From assembly GCF_964355755.1 (NCBI RefSeq), contig NC_092678.1, positions 25,276,365 through 25,340,364 on the forward strand: a stretch of 64,000 nt of DNA, written 5' to 3'. Under the pieces are notes generated by a model that was not told the DNA's origin, made no database searches, and saw nothing but the letters and a program-made list of their open reading frames with translations. Position 1 is the first letter of the stretch; the number at the start of each line of letters is the position of its first letter. This DNA comes from Antedon mediterranea. Lineage: Eukaryota; Echinodermata; Crinoidea; Comatulida; Antedonidae. Position numbers and translations under genes: made by a program. This document shows positions 46,978 to 60,500 of this stretch, piece by piece.

Positions 46978-47115
46978 ACCCACGGAATACGTAAAAGGGG
47001 CGTGTCCTACAATTCTGTATCAGAAAGGGAGTGGAGGTTTGTTCTCTTTTGGATCCACACATAAACCCACGGAATAGTTCTTAAAAAAAGGGGCGTGTCC
47101 TACATTTCTGTATCA
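46978..47115. repeat. Imperfect direct duplication
   Basis: ACCCACGGAATA, AAAAGGGGCGTGTCCTACA and TTCTGTATCA occur twice about 84 bp apart. Confidence 0.8.
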
Positions 47116-50100
47116 TCATACCATATTTAGATTATGTAAATATTGTCCTTCTAGGAACATATTAGTTGTAGACACTTAACAACCTTTTCTTAATGAGTCA
47201 AAACATCCTATTACTGTACATGACACGCCTGCTTATCTACTCTCATTAATGTTGATATATCCATTTAACCGTAAGTTATACAGCTTCAACAAACCATGAA
47301 TGAAAGTGGATGTATTGTGGAATGTAAATGGAAGTAATGATCATTAATATGTTGGTATCCTAAAAATAAAACTATCGAAATGTTGCATATTAATGTATTA
47401 TTTTTAGAAGTGAAAGTACCATTTGTGTTGACAGATAAACGAACGTAGCGAGTGATTCTAACATTTAGCGCACGCGCACACACAAGGTTTAGTATTGACA
47501 CGTCACGCGGCGCATGCGTTGTGTGAATGTGTAGGAACGGTATAGCGAGTTGCTCGTCCATCGGTTCTTCGGTAGATTAACAAAATGACTAAATCACTTC
47601 AGCCTTGTATATTATTTTTGGCTGTAAGGCAAGTTTTTCTTTTATTGATGAAATAAATATTATTATTGAATTGAACTGCGGAAGGCATAGCCACAGATCT
47701 ACGCCACCTTCAGTTCATTTCGATGTCTGTAAATAAATAATCTATATTTTTCATAATTGTTACCATCTTATTTCGTAAACAATTATTGATATTTAAGAGT
47801 AAACAAGACATATTTTATAGATGATTGCAGACCAGATAATGCTAAAAATATACTTTTATATAAATAATACCAACCAACAAAAACATGTTGAGTTATCATC
47901 CGGGATCTGTTTATCAGATATTGGAGTTTATTGGATAATAAGCTACTGTGATTTGAAACGGATATTATGTACTATCTATTGTTGCCATGGCAGCCAATCG
48001 CCTAATATGGGAAACTTTCACTCAATAAATGCCACGATATCTCAACAAAAACTTTAAGCTTATCAACTGAACGCGAATAATGTTACACAAAATATGCTTT
48101 GTATTTTAATTTTTTTATTTTATTTATTCACTCTGTTGATCAAAGTGGATCAAACTGGATCAAACAAGAACAAATAGCCTACACAGAAAAGTACAAAAAG
48201 CAACTTATTTCCACTGTGGTCCCTAAATGTAATTAAATTTTTACCAATAACTAATTATGTACAGTATATTGTATTTTACTATTTGGCCATTTTCTTTATA
48301 CGATCCGAATGTGTACATTCTAATGGTGTTATAGCTCGTTAAATTTCCTCTTTGTGATATTTTTCACTCATAATTTATTCTTTATTTCAAACCAACAGTG
48401 ACAATTTTATTAGACCTATATTTCAATTTTTAACGAAAGTTTCCACTTAAAGGTATGAAAGAGAAAACAGATACACTGAATACTCTATATATAACAAAGC
48501 AACTTAAATAAATATGTAACTAGTGAAAATTAGCCTATTGAGTACAATGGTGTAATATGTAATATGTTATTAGTATGCATAACGTATGAGCATTTACTTT
48601 CGATGAGAGCGATGTTAAATGATTGAAGCGTGGACTGGGGTATGTAACATTCAAATTCCATTATACAACTCCTCGAGTTCGATTTGACAACAGGCCGCCT
48701 AGCTAAGCTGAGAAAACAACTTGGGTTATTTTAGAGCTAATTTGCGGTTTTTGTCACTTCCTCCTGCTACCAATGAAGTAATACATGGTGTGTGGGTTCT
48801 CTTAATATATATCAGAATAAATAATAGTGCCTAACATTTTGATTTCAATTATTTAAGCATAGAAGAATAAAGAACGTACTCAAGTGGATATGATCTCTAT
48901 TGATAAGTCTGTGCCAGGTAGCGGTGACTTGGTTTCCATGGTTTATTGTCAATGTTTACGCAACGTTAAAATTGACATACAATTACCCATTTTTACTCAT
49001 TCGTGATTTTCTATACAAATTAAAGTTTATTAAGAGAATGAGAGATTGTGTTGAGATATTCCAAAAATTCAGTGGTTTTTATTTTACGGGGATAAAAATT
49101 AAATATTTTCCGATATCTACACCAAAGATGACGCAACTATAATCACCCGATCGTTCTATTTAGTATTATTTTTAAAACTTAAATCACATTAATTGTCGTT
49201 TTGTGTAAGATTTCAGAAAAAGGAGCCCTCCATGTTTTTAAATAATTACGGAAAGAAAATATATTACTTGATTTTTTTGAGCGAAAACATAATTATAATG
49301 TAACAATAACTATAATAATGTTAAACAATGTAATTTCGGTCGGTCGGTCTGTCGGTCTGTCTGTCGGTCCGGTATCACTATGCGTTTTAGCACGTGACTT
49401 ATGGCTGTTAGCCTTGTTTTTAATGATCTGGCATTTTTAATTGTAATGTGTAGAAAATTATATTATCAGACTGTTGTATGATTCCAATGGCCGTGAAAGG
49501 AAATAATATTAGTTGGTTTTCAACTACAGTAACTCAGCGAACATCTATAATAATGTTGTGTAATTTTTAAATGGTAGGGCCTATTTGTAATTGTTAGTTG
49601 GGTAAAAAAACAAAATGATATTTTCAAACTGTTGTGTGATTCCAATGATCGTGAACTAGTAAATCCCATAGGTTTCATGCATACCAGGGAGTCTAACGTA
49701 CTTTTGTGGCTAAATGTTAGTTTATCCGTTAGTCCCCAAGAGAACGCCGTCTTCTATTTACGTACCATGCCAGTAGGCGCGTCAACACATACGACAAAAA
49801 TAGTACATTCACAACCGCAGCATACTACTCGTCTTGTTTCTGTTAAAATTCGGTAATTTCATCTGTATTAAATGACATGTTTTGTTCACATTTACACGCG
49901 TTCACTGCACACAATTTACTGTATTGCGTGATAGTGTTGTCGTTCGCTGATTTATTGGCGCGAATTCGTTTCCGGAAAGGTTGCTATGTGGATTGGGAGT
50001 TAGGCTGTTTTGAGTAGGGCGGACGTGGTCGACTAATTGTTGATTGATATTTATTTTTGGATATTTTATACCCAATAGCCTTTGGCTCAACATATATGTT

Positions 50101-50320
50101 TTAGCGTTACTTTTTAATTGAAAATATCAGAAAACAAAATGTTTTACGCAAGATATTGATTATCGATAGAGATAGTCATACTTGGTCAGTATTAAATTAC
50201 TTGATATCGATCAATAGCCTCTTAACACCTAGGCGTGGGCGATAACAAATAAATTTAACTTAGAGTTATATCTTTGTTGCTAAAATATAGGTACGGGATT
50301 CTTGAATTACTACACAGCCT
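47116..50320. other. Intergenic, no recognised gene
   Basis: AT-rich. A retrotransposon-like 3' piece is possible at 48110-48250 (TTTATTTATTCACT and ACTGTGGTCCCTAAATG). A (CGGT)n/(CTGT)n tract lies near 49336-49372. Open frames carry no recognisable domain. Confidence 0.5.
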
Positions 50321-50329
50321 AATATGTTT

Positions 50330-50455
50330 TACGCGCGCGTTTAAACGTTGATGATGATCACTGGATATACGCATGCGTTCAAACGTTGATGATATTGGTT
50401 ATATACGCGTGCGTTCAAACGTTGATGATATTGGTTATGTACGCGCGCGTTCAAT
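50330..50455. repeat. Purine-pyrimidine alternating repeat, 3 units of about 40 bp
   Basis: ACGCGCGCGTTTAAACGTTG, ACGCATGCGTTCAAACGTTG and ACGCGTGCGTTCAAACGTTG are each followed by ATGAT and a TA-rich spacer. The core recurs singly near 36925. Confidence 0.85.
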
Positions 50456-52454
50456 TTGTGTCTATTCGTTATGAACGGTCAACGCGCCTATAGTTCATAA
50501 ATCATCCTTATTAATATGTCGTTTCCGAGGTCCTATAGACGTCATCAAACCCAACTATCTGGACGTAATTGAACACTAGTTTTTTCTCATAAGAGGTTTA
50601 CGCCCAATCTTATATTTCGGCGATGACGTCATATACATAGTAATCATCGTCATATGAAATTTTGATTTTAGATCAAAAGATGACAATAGTGTACTTTTAG
50701 AAGGCTCCGCCTAATGTAGGCATGCGTTCTGGTATGTATGTTGGTTTTTTTTAATTATATCATTTATTTGCTTATTTAATTGAGCGAATGATTAACATTG
50801 CTTACAATTTGTCAAATATTTGCTTAATACTATAGCCCTGAATCACACATTGTTCATCATCTTAAAGCAGCCGGACAAAGAAACTATAAAATAGAATGCA
50901 TTTTGGGGATTCTGATGACGTCATCATACCGTTTTCCCAAAGGGCGCACAATTGTCAATATCTTCGTAGGTCTCAACACATTTAACATTTTTGCGGAGAG
51001 AGGAAAAAATCTAACCTTGGCTTTTTGCTCTTTTAAACGGATGCGGAAATGTGTCGAATGTGGCAATAAATAATGTTCGTTGTCGCCGAGTCGATTTTTT
51101 TTATGTTCGGATTGCGAAACCGTCTCCCAGACAACCGAGTCCGTTTGTCCATGATTATCGAACAGTTCGTACTGTACGCAACAAACCTAAACCGAAGATG
51201 GCGCCATTTAAAAAAATTGTGTCTTGTATAACGTGTAGCTTACCAAGATGAGTAGGTCTATCATTTTATTTCTATAAAGAACTTAATTTAATGCAAACAG
51301 GGTTGATTTTGGTTCTGGAACTGATTTGTGGATTCGAACCTGGGTCTTTCGTGCGCATAAACAGTAAAGTGTATACTCTGAACTATTCACGTGTTCTGCA
51401 TGCATTACAGCGCACATTCGTGCATTTCTTTGTGTGAGAAATCAAAGTATCGGGTTCGATTCCTGGGTTTAGCCTTTGTATACAATTCAATATATAATAT
51501 TATTAGAATCAATGTTTCCAGAATAAAGCTACGTTCACATCATCCGGGCTTGGTGTGAACGTAGCTTAAGCCTGATAGGCTGTATTTTACATATAATAAA
51601 TTAACAATATATGTATTGTCAGGTCCTCATGAAACAAGCTTTTGCTTCTAGGGCGGGCTCCAGTTCTGATTGTTATAACTAAATAAATGACGAGTATGAA
51701 TGAATCGAATAAAATGTATTCGTTATTAAACACAGTACAGTTTCGCAGACTACGTCGCTTAAGTAGAAGACTACAAAAAATGATAATTTTAAAAATGATT
51801 TGTTATATGAATCGGTTGCTGATTACGCATTGTGCACTATTCTTTGAGACTATTTCTCGTGGTAGACTCGTGCCGGTCCGGGTTGCAGCATTTCCGTTTG
51901 TACATCCAGCCAGATTAGCGTCACATGACATCAACAAATCTTTTAGGTATATTCCCAGGTTCCAGTGTTCAAAATATTAAGTACTGACTCACACTAATTT
52001 TTGCAACTAAGTTCAGTGAATGTTGGTGACTATAAATATGTCACTATTGGAACATATTATAACAGATAAAGGTATATTCTTATATTATATGTTAGCGTAG
52101 GTGTTATAGCAAAGGTGTTATTTATTATATTAGTTATAGCCTACACGCGTCGACTAAGTTTGGCGTATTACCGACTATGCATAAGTATAACGCATATCAT
52201 TTGTATTTCAAGTGCAAGAGTTCCTTTCCGCTGTAATACTTTGTTTTGGCCTTGTTCTTTTCTGTACTTTAAGCTTGTAACTCATGTGATTGTGAGTCGA
52301 CGTGACTGACTGAACATGGACATTGGAGAACAATACAGTTTGAGATTTAAACGAAAATGTAAACTCAAATATGAGTATAAATTAAGTAGGTTCTTAAATG
52401 TTTATAAAAGTTTAGTATTATGGTTCTCTTTGTATATTTTACCGTCTAAATTTG
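50456..52454. other. Intergenic, no recognised gene
   Basis: Two tRNA B-box-like stretches face opposite ways at about 51330-51345 (GATTCGAACCTGGG) and 51451-51465 (GGGTTCGATTCCTGG), so SINE debris is likely. AGCTACGTTCACATC and GGTGTGAACGTAGCT form a short foldback at 51528-51568. Open frames show no domain. Confidence 0.5.
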
Positions 52455-52542
52455 TACTACAAAAGGCCTATGTTTAGTGTTTTGTATTACCGATTGTACT
52501 ACAAAAGGCCTATATGTTTAGTGTTTTGTATTACCGATTGTA
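52455..52542. repeat. About 45-bp direct duplication
   Basis: ACTACAAAAGGCCTAT and TTTAGTGTTTTGTATTACCG occur twice in a row with a 2-bp length difference. Confidence 0.88.
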
Positions 52543-53550
52543 TTTGTGCGGTAGAATGAGTTGGCTTTTTTTGCATTTCCAAAATTTCATCTTAATATAA
52601 AGTGAAGTGTTTGGTTTAAATAATGTGTAACCATGAACCGTATTAATAGATTATATACTGTATGGTAGTAATACGATATTGTGTAACTAAAATACTGTTG
52701 AAAGCCATGGCTAGATGCATAAATAGAAATTACACCTCAATGAAAAATACCCTGTCATAGTGGTACTAGACTAATCAGCTTTATCATCGAAGTTTGAACC
52801 CAGAAGATGATAAATGTATTAATGATAAATAACATGGCTTATTTATAAATGAATATAGCATTGCTAGAAATATAATTAATCTTATTTAATTACATATACT
52901 GGTAAATATTGTATTTTAAAAACTTAGTAATAGTTCTACTCGGATTGTCTTGTAGCGCAATCTTACTACACATTTTTCTAAACTCATTTATACAAAGAAT
53001 TGGTCATGAAATATCCACAAAAATGTTAATGAATTGGATGTATGCAGGAGGACCATTTTCACTGCTCCGTCCCCCTCAGCACTTTAAAGCTCCCGATAAA
53101 AAGCAAATAGGCCTGCCCTGGATACATCCTGCCGGCCCTGGATACATCCTGCCCTGGATACATCCTGCCTACGAAGGATGAATGGGAAGCAAGATAATTT
53201 AAGGATTATATAGCCTAAGCTTTAAATAAACGAATTACTGTACGCAAGATACTTATAGTGAGACGATGAATGGATGAATCGACAATGAATGGATCGGGCG
53301 GGTGGGGTGTAATGTAATATATATATATAAACACAGTAGGCAAAGAACATTAATTCTAAACCGCCCGGTGATATACTGAAATTTAATTAATTAATATATA
53401 TATACTGTATATATAATATGTCGACATGACTGACTAAACTGTAATATAAATATAAAAACACGAAAAGCTGCAGTATTATTATTAACAACTACAACAATGT
53501 ACTAACTATTATAATAATAATAATAATAATGAAATAATAAATAAATAATA
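52543..53550. other. Intergenic, no recognised gene
   Basis: CCTGGATACATCCTGCC is repeated three times at 53117-53168. An open frame at 52911-53181 looks hydrophobic at its N-terminus but has no ATG there, so it was not called. (TA)n and (ATA)n tracts follow. Confidence 0.5.
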
Positions 53551-53554
53551 TATT

Positions 53555-53830
53555 TATACAGGATAGAACAATCAGATAACAGTGTATCTGTTTTACATTG
53601 TGGTCCTGTCTTAATCAAAATATACAAAAGAGAAACTTAATTAAAATATAATACAGTGTTTATGAAAAGAAATGAGATTTGTATCTAGCCTTAAAGGACG
53701 TAATTGTTGGTGCCGATTTAATATTAATTGGTAAACTGTTCCATATTTTTGCGCCTGCAACTTTAAAGGACGAATTCATGTTACTAAGGGTGTATTTAGG
53801 TATTGTTACATTCAAATTTTCTACTCCACG
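53555..53830 (-). mobile_element. Non-LTR retrotransposon 3' end
   Basis: On the minus strand a short frame reads FKVAGAKIWNSLPINIKSA, then TITSFKARYKSHFFS and a stop, the typical C-terminus of LINE ORF2. The untranslated part includes TGTATCTGTTTTACATTGTG, resembling 4060-4205. Confidence 0.82.
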
Positions 53831-54274
53831 TGTTAAGTGGGTGTGAATATTAAATTAAATCTAAATTTCAGATATATATTTATGGTAAGACCACAACAAT
53901 TACAGATTACAGGAGAGGGAACGTGCGGAGGATGTGTACCTTCCTTCTTGTGTTTACTACTTTTTTATAGACCTGTACAGTTTCAACCGATCCCGAAAAA
54001 TTTTGATATCTTTGTTAAGTCTATATACTTATCGTATAACCTTAGATTATATAGTTCACTCTGACAAGAAGAAACGTTTGGTTAATGGATGCTGCTGTGT
54101 TATATAATAGCACCCAAATGTAAGGCTGGGTAGTGCTGCAGTGCTCTACATATTACGGTAACATTGGTCACCAGTTTACTGATTCTTTGTAAGCTCTTCA
54201 TTATAGTGTTATGTGACTATTATAACGTTATTTACATGTTTGGCTCTGTCTTTTAAACGTAATGAAAAAATATT

Positions 54275-54442
54275 CAAGCTTGGTGGTCTCCACCTAGAGA
54301 CAAGACGCAACGCGCTGACGTAGTCGCAACAAACAACCGAGCTGACCAATGACTGGGGACAGTTCGAATAATCCACCGCTTGTGATTGGCCAAATAACTT
54401 TACGTTACGTCATTGTTACGTCTCTAGTGGAAACCAAGCATA
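54275..54442. mobile_element. MITE family B copy just upstream of the SUR gene
   Basis: CAAGCTTGGTGGTCTCCACC, AGACGCAACGCGCTGACG, CTGACCAATGACTGGGGACA, CGCTTGTGATTGGCCAAATA and CTCTAGTGGAAACCAAGCAT. It ends 130 bp before the start codon at 54572 and carries CCAAT boxes on both strands. Confidence 0.88.
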
Positions 54443-54571
54443 AAGATTTCTAATTAACCATGGTTTAATTTTTATGTTAGCTTTGAGTGCATGATGTAAT
54501 ATCAATGGTGTCGTCTGTTTTTTTCAGATTTCTAAATTCATTCTCTGTAAAGAAGAACCAGGACAAGAACC

Positions 54572-57500
54572 ATGGCGGTAATAGAGAGTACGAAACCAAA
54601 CAACTGGAAATGGTTCTGCGGCAAGAACTCTGCAGACCTTGCCTTCTTCAATGACTTTCAATGGGAAAAGAACTACACGTACGGAAACACGTGTTTTATG
54701 AGCGCGTCATACGTCATCCCGCACGCGTTGTTTTTCGTCGTGTTCACCATCATCATGGCGTACCTTGCGTACTCTAAAAATAACGTTTTTACGACGAGGT
54801 ATTTGATCCGTTTTCCCGGACACGTTGTGCGATGGTTAGTTTCCAGTGTTTTACTAATGGTTTTAATTGCTTCAATCGGAGAGGGAATTTTAACGGATCA
54901 AACATTTAAAGGTGACCCGACGCAACCTCATCTTTATCTCACTGGTTGTATGTCAGTCATTACGCTGGTGACGTCACTTGCGGCGTATCAATGTATGGAG
55001 GTAGCGAACGCCACGTATATATCAATAACATGCGCACTTTACTGGATTTTGGCGATTACAGCAGAGGCCTTCAGAATAGTTGGCTTGGACTACATGGGCC
55101 TGGCATCTGTTGAAACATTACGTTTTAATGTTAGTTTAATATCGTTAGTTGGATACTCGATTATTTTACTTGTTGAATTAAATGTTCTTCGCGGAAAGGT
55201 AAAGTACATATAACAACATAAACATTTTTTTAACGTAATAGAACAATCTAAAATTGTACAGTATACATTTATGTTTTTGTTTTTACTTGCTATTTCTGTT
55301 ATATGTAAAGATGACCCCTTTTCACACAGGCCTACCGCGTGTGTTGTCTCACCTATGGTGATCTTGACAGTGGGGACATGCCAGAGGGTGATATGTACTA
55401 CAAGGACCAGTACGTGAATGCTGTCTCTCAGATTAGTTTTTGGTGGCTGAATTGGTTGCTAAGAATGGGTTATAAACGCCCTCTTGAAGTAGATGATCTA
55501 GGATCGGTTCCTGATGATTTCGACAGTAGCAATAAATTGAACGATCTTAACGAAGCATTCGAAAATGAAAAGGTAATAGATAAAGGCAAAGATCCATACT
55601 GGACAGTTGGGAAACCCACCTAGTAGCGCGATGCGTATTTTTAAAAGACGCGCCCACAGACACGTGCGTCCAAACCTCAGAAGATTTATTTCACTATTTC
55701 AGGAAAAGGGAACATTTTTAGTCGGTGACATCGTTGAATGTTTTTATTCTTATTTGTTATATTGTTATATTATAAATCATTTAAATAACAAAGGTAATTG
55801 TGTGTTTTTAATTTTAGAAAAGAGCTGAGAGTAAACACATTCTGCCTTCTCTTTGGAGGGCGTTTGCTGTTGTATATGGTAAAAGTCTTCTAATTTCTGG
55901 TCTTTTCAATTTATGTGGTAACCTCCTTAGCTTCATTGGACCAGTCCTTGTTGGCGATATCGTGACGTATGTAATTACGATTATGTACGAGCCAGACACC
56001 GACAATGAGGTACAATATCGTCTTGTTTTTGTTTTTTTCGCGAATATTTATACCACTTGGATGCAACGCCAGGACGTAAGCACAACCCAAGCAATTTGAC
56101 CAATCACGACGCTATATCCGAACTGTCGCTTGTGATTGCGCGTATGCCTTTACGCTGCGTGTATGCCATTATAATGTGCATATGCCCGTACGTTGCGCGT
56201 ATGCCTTACGTTGCGCGTATACTTTTACGTGCGTCAAAGTTGCGTTAGTGAGCTAAGTAAAGCGTGGTTCCCACTAGCGACGCAACGCAAGGACGTAACG
56301 CAACGCAAGTGAATTGACCAATCACAAGCGATGGCTTATTCGCTTGTGATTGCTAACTGTCTATAACTTCGTTTGTCATTGGTTAAAACGCTTGCGTTGC
56401 GTTTACGTCCTTGCGTTACGTTCTAGTGGGAACCAAGCTTAACAATTTTCAAAATAGTTTACTATAATATAAAAATATATAACTGTTTATTTTGCTAGCC
56501 TAGTCACTTTGTAACAACGAAAGAATATTTCGATAATGGGTTCATCCTAGTAGGGTTGATGTTCTTTGCTGGAGTAGGCAAGTTTGTTTGCATACAGACG
56601 TCCTTCCATTTAGCGATCTTGGAATCAATGAAAGTGCGAGTTGCGGTTCAGGTAACAACTGCTATGTTTTCTATTATAGTAAATTTAACTTCTAAAAATA
56701 TTTTTCTATACTTTTATTGTCAGTCACTATACTAAATATGTTCACAATTATAAAAATATGCTGGTTTCCCTTTTACATTTATATTACACATACATAGATA
56801 AATTAAATGTCTTTTACATTGTTCTTCTTATTACTATCTTTGTTCTTCTTATTACTATCTTTGTTCTTCTTATTACTATCTTTGTTCTTCTTATTACTAT
56901 CTTTGTTCTTCTTATTACTATCTTTGTTGTTCTTATTACTATCTTTGTTCTTCTTATTACTATCTTTGTTCTTCTTATTACTATCTTTGTTGTTCTTATT
57001 ACTATCTTTGTTCTTCTTATTACTATCTTTGTTCTTCTTATTACTATCTTTGTTCTTCTTATTACTATCTTTGTTCTTCGTATTACTATCTTTGTTCTTC
57101 TTATTACTATCTTTGTTGTTGTTCTTCTTATTACTATCTTTGTTGTTCTTATTACTATCTTTGTTGTTCTTATTACTATCTTTGTTCTTCTTATTACTAT
57201 CTTTGTTCTTCTTATTACTATCTTTGTTCTTCTTATTACTATCTTTGTTCTTCTTATTACTATCTTTGTTCTTCTTATTACTATCTTTGTTCTTCTTATT
57301 ACTATCTTTGTTCTTATTACTATCTTTGTTCTTCTTATTACTATCTTTGTTCTTCTTATTACTATCTTTGTTCTTCTTATTACTATCTTTGTTCTTCTTA
57401 TTACTATCTTTGTTCTTCTTATTACTATCTTTGTTCTTCTTATTACTATCTTTGTTCTTCTTATTACTATCTTTGTTCTTCTTATTACTATCTTTGTTCT

Positions 57501-60500
57501 TCTTATTACTATCTTTGTTCTTCTTATTACTATCTTTGTTGTTCTTATTACTATCTTTGTTCTTCTTATTACTATCTTTGTTCTTCTTATTACTATCTTT
57601 GTTGTTCTTATTACTATCTTTGTTCTTCTTATTACTATCTTTGTTCTTCTTATTACTATCTTTGTTCTTCTTATTACTATCTTTGTTCTTCGTATTACTA
57701 TCTTTGTTCTTCTTATTACTATCTTTGTTGTTGTTCTTCTTATTACTATCTTTGTTGTTCTTATTACTATCTTTGTTGTTCTTATTACTATCTTTGTTCT
57801 TCTTATTACTATCTTTGTTCTTCTTATTACTATCTTTGTTCTTCTTATTACTATCTTTGTTCTTCTTATTACTATCTTTGTTCTTCTTATTACTATCTTT
57901 GTTCTTCTTATTACTATCTTTGTTCTTATTACTATCTTTGTTCTTCTTATTACTATCTTTGTTCTTCTTATTACTATCTTTGTTCTTCTTATTACTATCT
58001 TTGTTCTTCTTATTACTATCTTTGTTCTTCTTATTACTATCTTTGTTCTTCTTATCTTTGTTTTAATCTACTACATTATTCAGTTTCACATTGCTTCTCT
58101 TTCTAATCACGTGTCTTGTCCAGGAACTATATGCTATATAATACATCAAATCATATGAAACATGAGTCATGTAAACGTTAGTAAACAATAATATAATATG
58201 TCTACAGTTCTATTGGAAAACATCCAAAAAATCCCCCAACAATCCACAGTATTTTAGAGGCACTATACGTCAACAAATAATTCTTGGTCCTCTCTTCATG
58301 ATGGTTGTCACATAATGTTTTGGATTTCTTTCTCTTTTTGTTGTATGTATATGTTTCATATGGACAGTTTATCTGAAATAAAGTTGAATTGAATTTAAGA
58401 TAATTCTAATACAAATTTCAAAACTACCCCAAACTCAAATGAGATAAAAATGTTCATTTTTAAACTATATTAGAACCCCTATCAAGGGGTCACCACCTAT
58501 CAAGGGGTCACCTATCAAGGGGTCACCTATCAAGGGGTCACCTATCAAGGGGTCACCTTCGGGACCAACAAAGTGTCCCTTAATAGGAGTGTCCTCTATG
58601 GGCTGACTAGTAGTGTTAAAACATGTATTGCCCCTTTTTCGTTTCATGAGACCTTAATAGGAGTGTCCTCTATGGACTGACTAGTAGTGTTAAAACATGT
58701 ATTGCCCCTTTTTCGTTTCATGAGACCTTAATAGGAGTGTTCCCTATGGGCTGAATAGTAGTGTTAAAACATATATTGCCCCTTTTTCGTTTCATGAGAC
58801 CTTAATAGGAGTGTTCCCTATGGGCTGAATAGTAGTGTTAAAACATGTATTGCCCCTTTTTCGTTTCATGAGACCTTAATAGGAGTGTCCCCTATGGGCT
58901 GACTAGTAGTGTTAAAACATGTATTGCCCCTTTTTCGTTTCATGAGACCTTAATAGGAGTGTCCTCTATGGACTGACTAGTAGTGCTAAAACATGTATTG
59001 CCCCTTTTTTGTTTCATGAAACCTTAATAGGAGTGTCCTCTATGGAGGACTGACTAGTAGTGTTAAAACATGTATTGCCCCTTTTTCGTTTCATGAGACC
59101 TTAATAGGAGTGTTCCCTATGGGCTGAATAGTAGTATTAAAACATGTATTGCCCCTTTTTTGTTTCATGAGACCTTAATAGGAGTGTCCTCTATGGGCTG
59201 ACTAGTAGTGTTAAAACATGTATTGCCCCTTTTTCGTTTCATGAGACCTTAATAGGAGTGTCCTCTATGGGCTGACTAGTAGTGCTAAAACATGTATTGC
59301 CCCTTTTTCGTTTCATGAGACCTTAATGGGAGTGTTCCCTATGGGCTGACTAGTAGTGTTAAAACATGTATTGCCCCTTTTTCGTTTCATGAGACCTTAA
59401 TAGGAGTGTCCTCTATGGGCTGACTAGTAGTGCTAAAACATGTATTGCCCCTTTTTCGTTTCATGAGACCTTAATAGGAGTGTCCTCTATGGACTGACTA
59501 GTAGTGTTAAAACATGTATTGCCCCTTTTTCGTTTCATGAGACCTTAATAGGAGTGTCCCCTATGGGCTGACTAGTAGTGTTAAAACATGTATTGCCCCT
59601 TTTTCGTTTCATGAGACCTTAATGGGAGTGTCCCCTATGGGCTGACTAGTAGTGTTAAAACATGTATTGCCCCTTTTTCGTTTCATGAGACCTTAATAGG
59701 AGTGTCCCCTATGGGCTGACTAGTAGTGTTAAAACATGTATTGTCCCTTTTTCGTTTCATGAGACCTTAATAGGAGTGTTCCCTATGGGCTGACTAGTAG
59801 TGTTAAAACATGTATTGCCCCTTTTTCGTTTCATGAGACCTTAATGGGAGGGTCCCCTATGGGCTGACTAGTAGTGTTAAAACATGTATTGCCCCTTTTT
59901 CGTTTCATGAGACCTTAATAGGAGTGTCCTCTATGGGCTGACTAGTAGTGTTAAAACATGTATTCCCCCTTTTTCGTTTCATGAGACCTTAATGGGAGTG
60001 TCCCCTATGGGCTGACTAGTAGTGTTAAAACATGTATTGCCCCTTTTTCGTTTCATGAGACCTTAATAGGAGTGTCCTCTATGGGCTGACTAGTAGTGTT
60101 AAAACATGTATTGCCCCTTTTTCGTTTCATGAGACCTTAATAGGAGTGTTCCCTATGGGCTGACTAGTAGTGTTAAACATGTATTGCCCCTTTTTCGTTT
60201 CATGAGACCTTAATGGGAGTGTCCTCTATGGGCTGACTAGTAGTGTTAAAACATGTATTGCCCCTTTTTCGTTTCATGAGACCTTAATAGGAGTGTCCCC
60301 TATGGGCTGACTAGTAGTGTTAAAACATGTATTGCCCCTTTTTCGTTTCATGAGACCTTAATAGGAGTGTCCCCTATGGGCTGACTAGTAGTGTTAAAAC
60401 ATGTATTGCCCCTTTTTCGTTTCATGAGACCTTAATAGGAGTGTCCCCTATGGGCTGACTAGTAGTGCTAAAACATGTATTGCCCCTTTTTCGTTTCATG

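Noticed and set aside
52909-53181. Possible small secreted protein with a hydrophobic N-terminus
   Set aside because: The frame opens without an ATG at the hydrophobic stretch, its C-terminal part is a triple short DNA repeat, and no splice or family evidence supports it.
55573-55626. Reading on past SUR exon 2 into the following sequence (KDPYWTVGKP)
   Set aside because: A GTAATA donor fits after codon EK, the next exon at 55818 resumes in frame with SUR-like sequence, and the read-through hits a stop.
56758-58158. Open frames of 466 and 419 codons rich in Leu, Ile and Phe
   Set aside because: They are translations of a 21-bp satellite in which the period equals seven codons. They lie inside an intron of the SUR gene and consist only of identical heptads.
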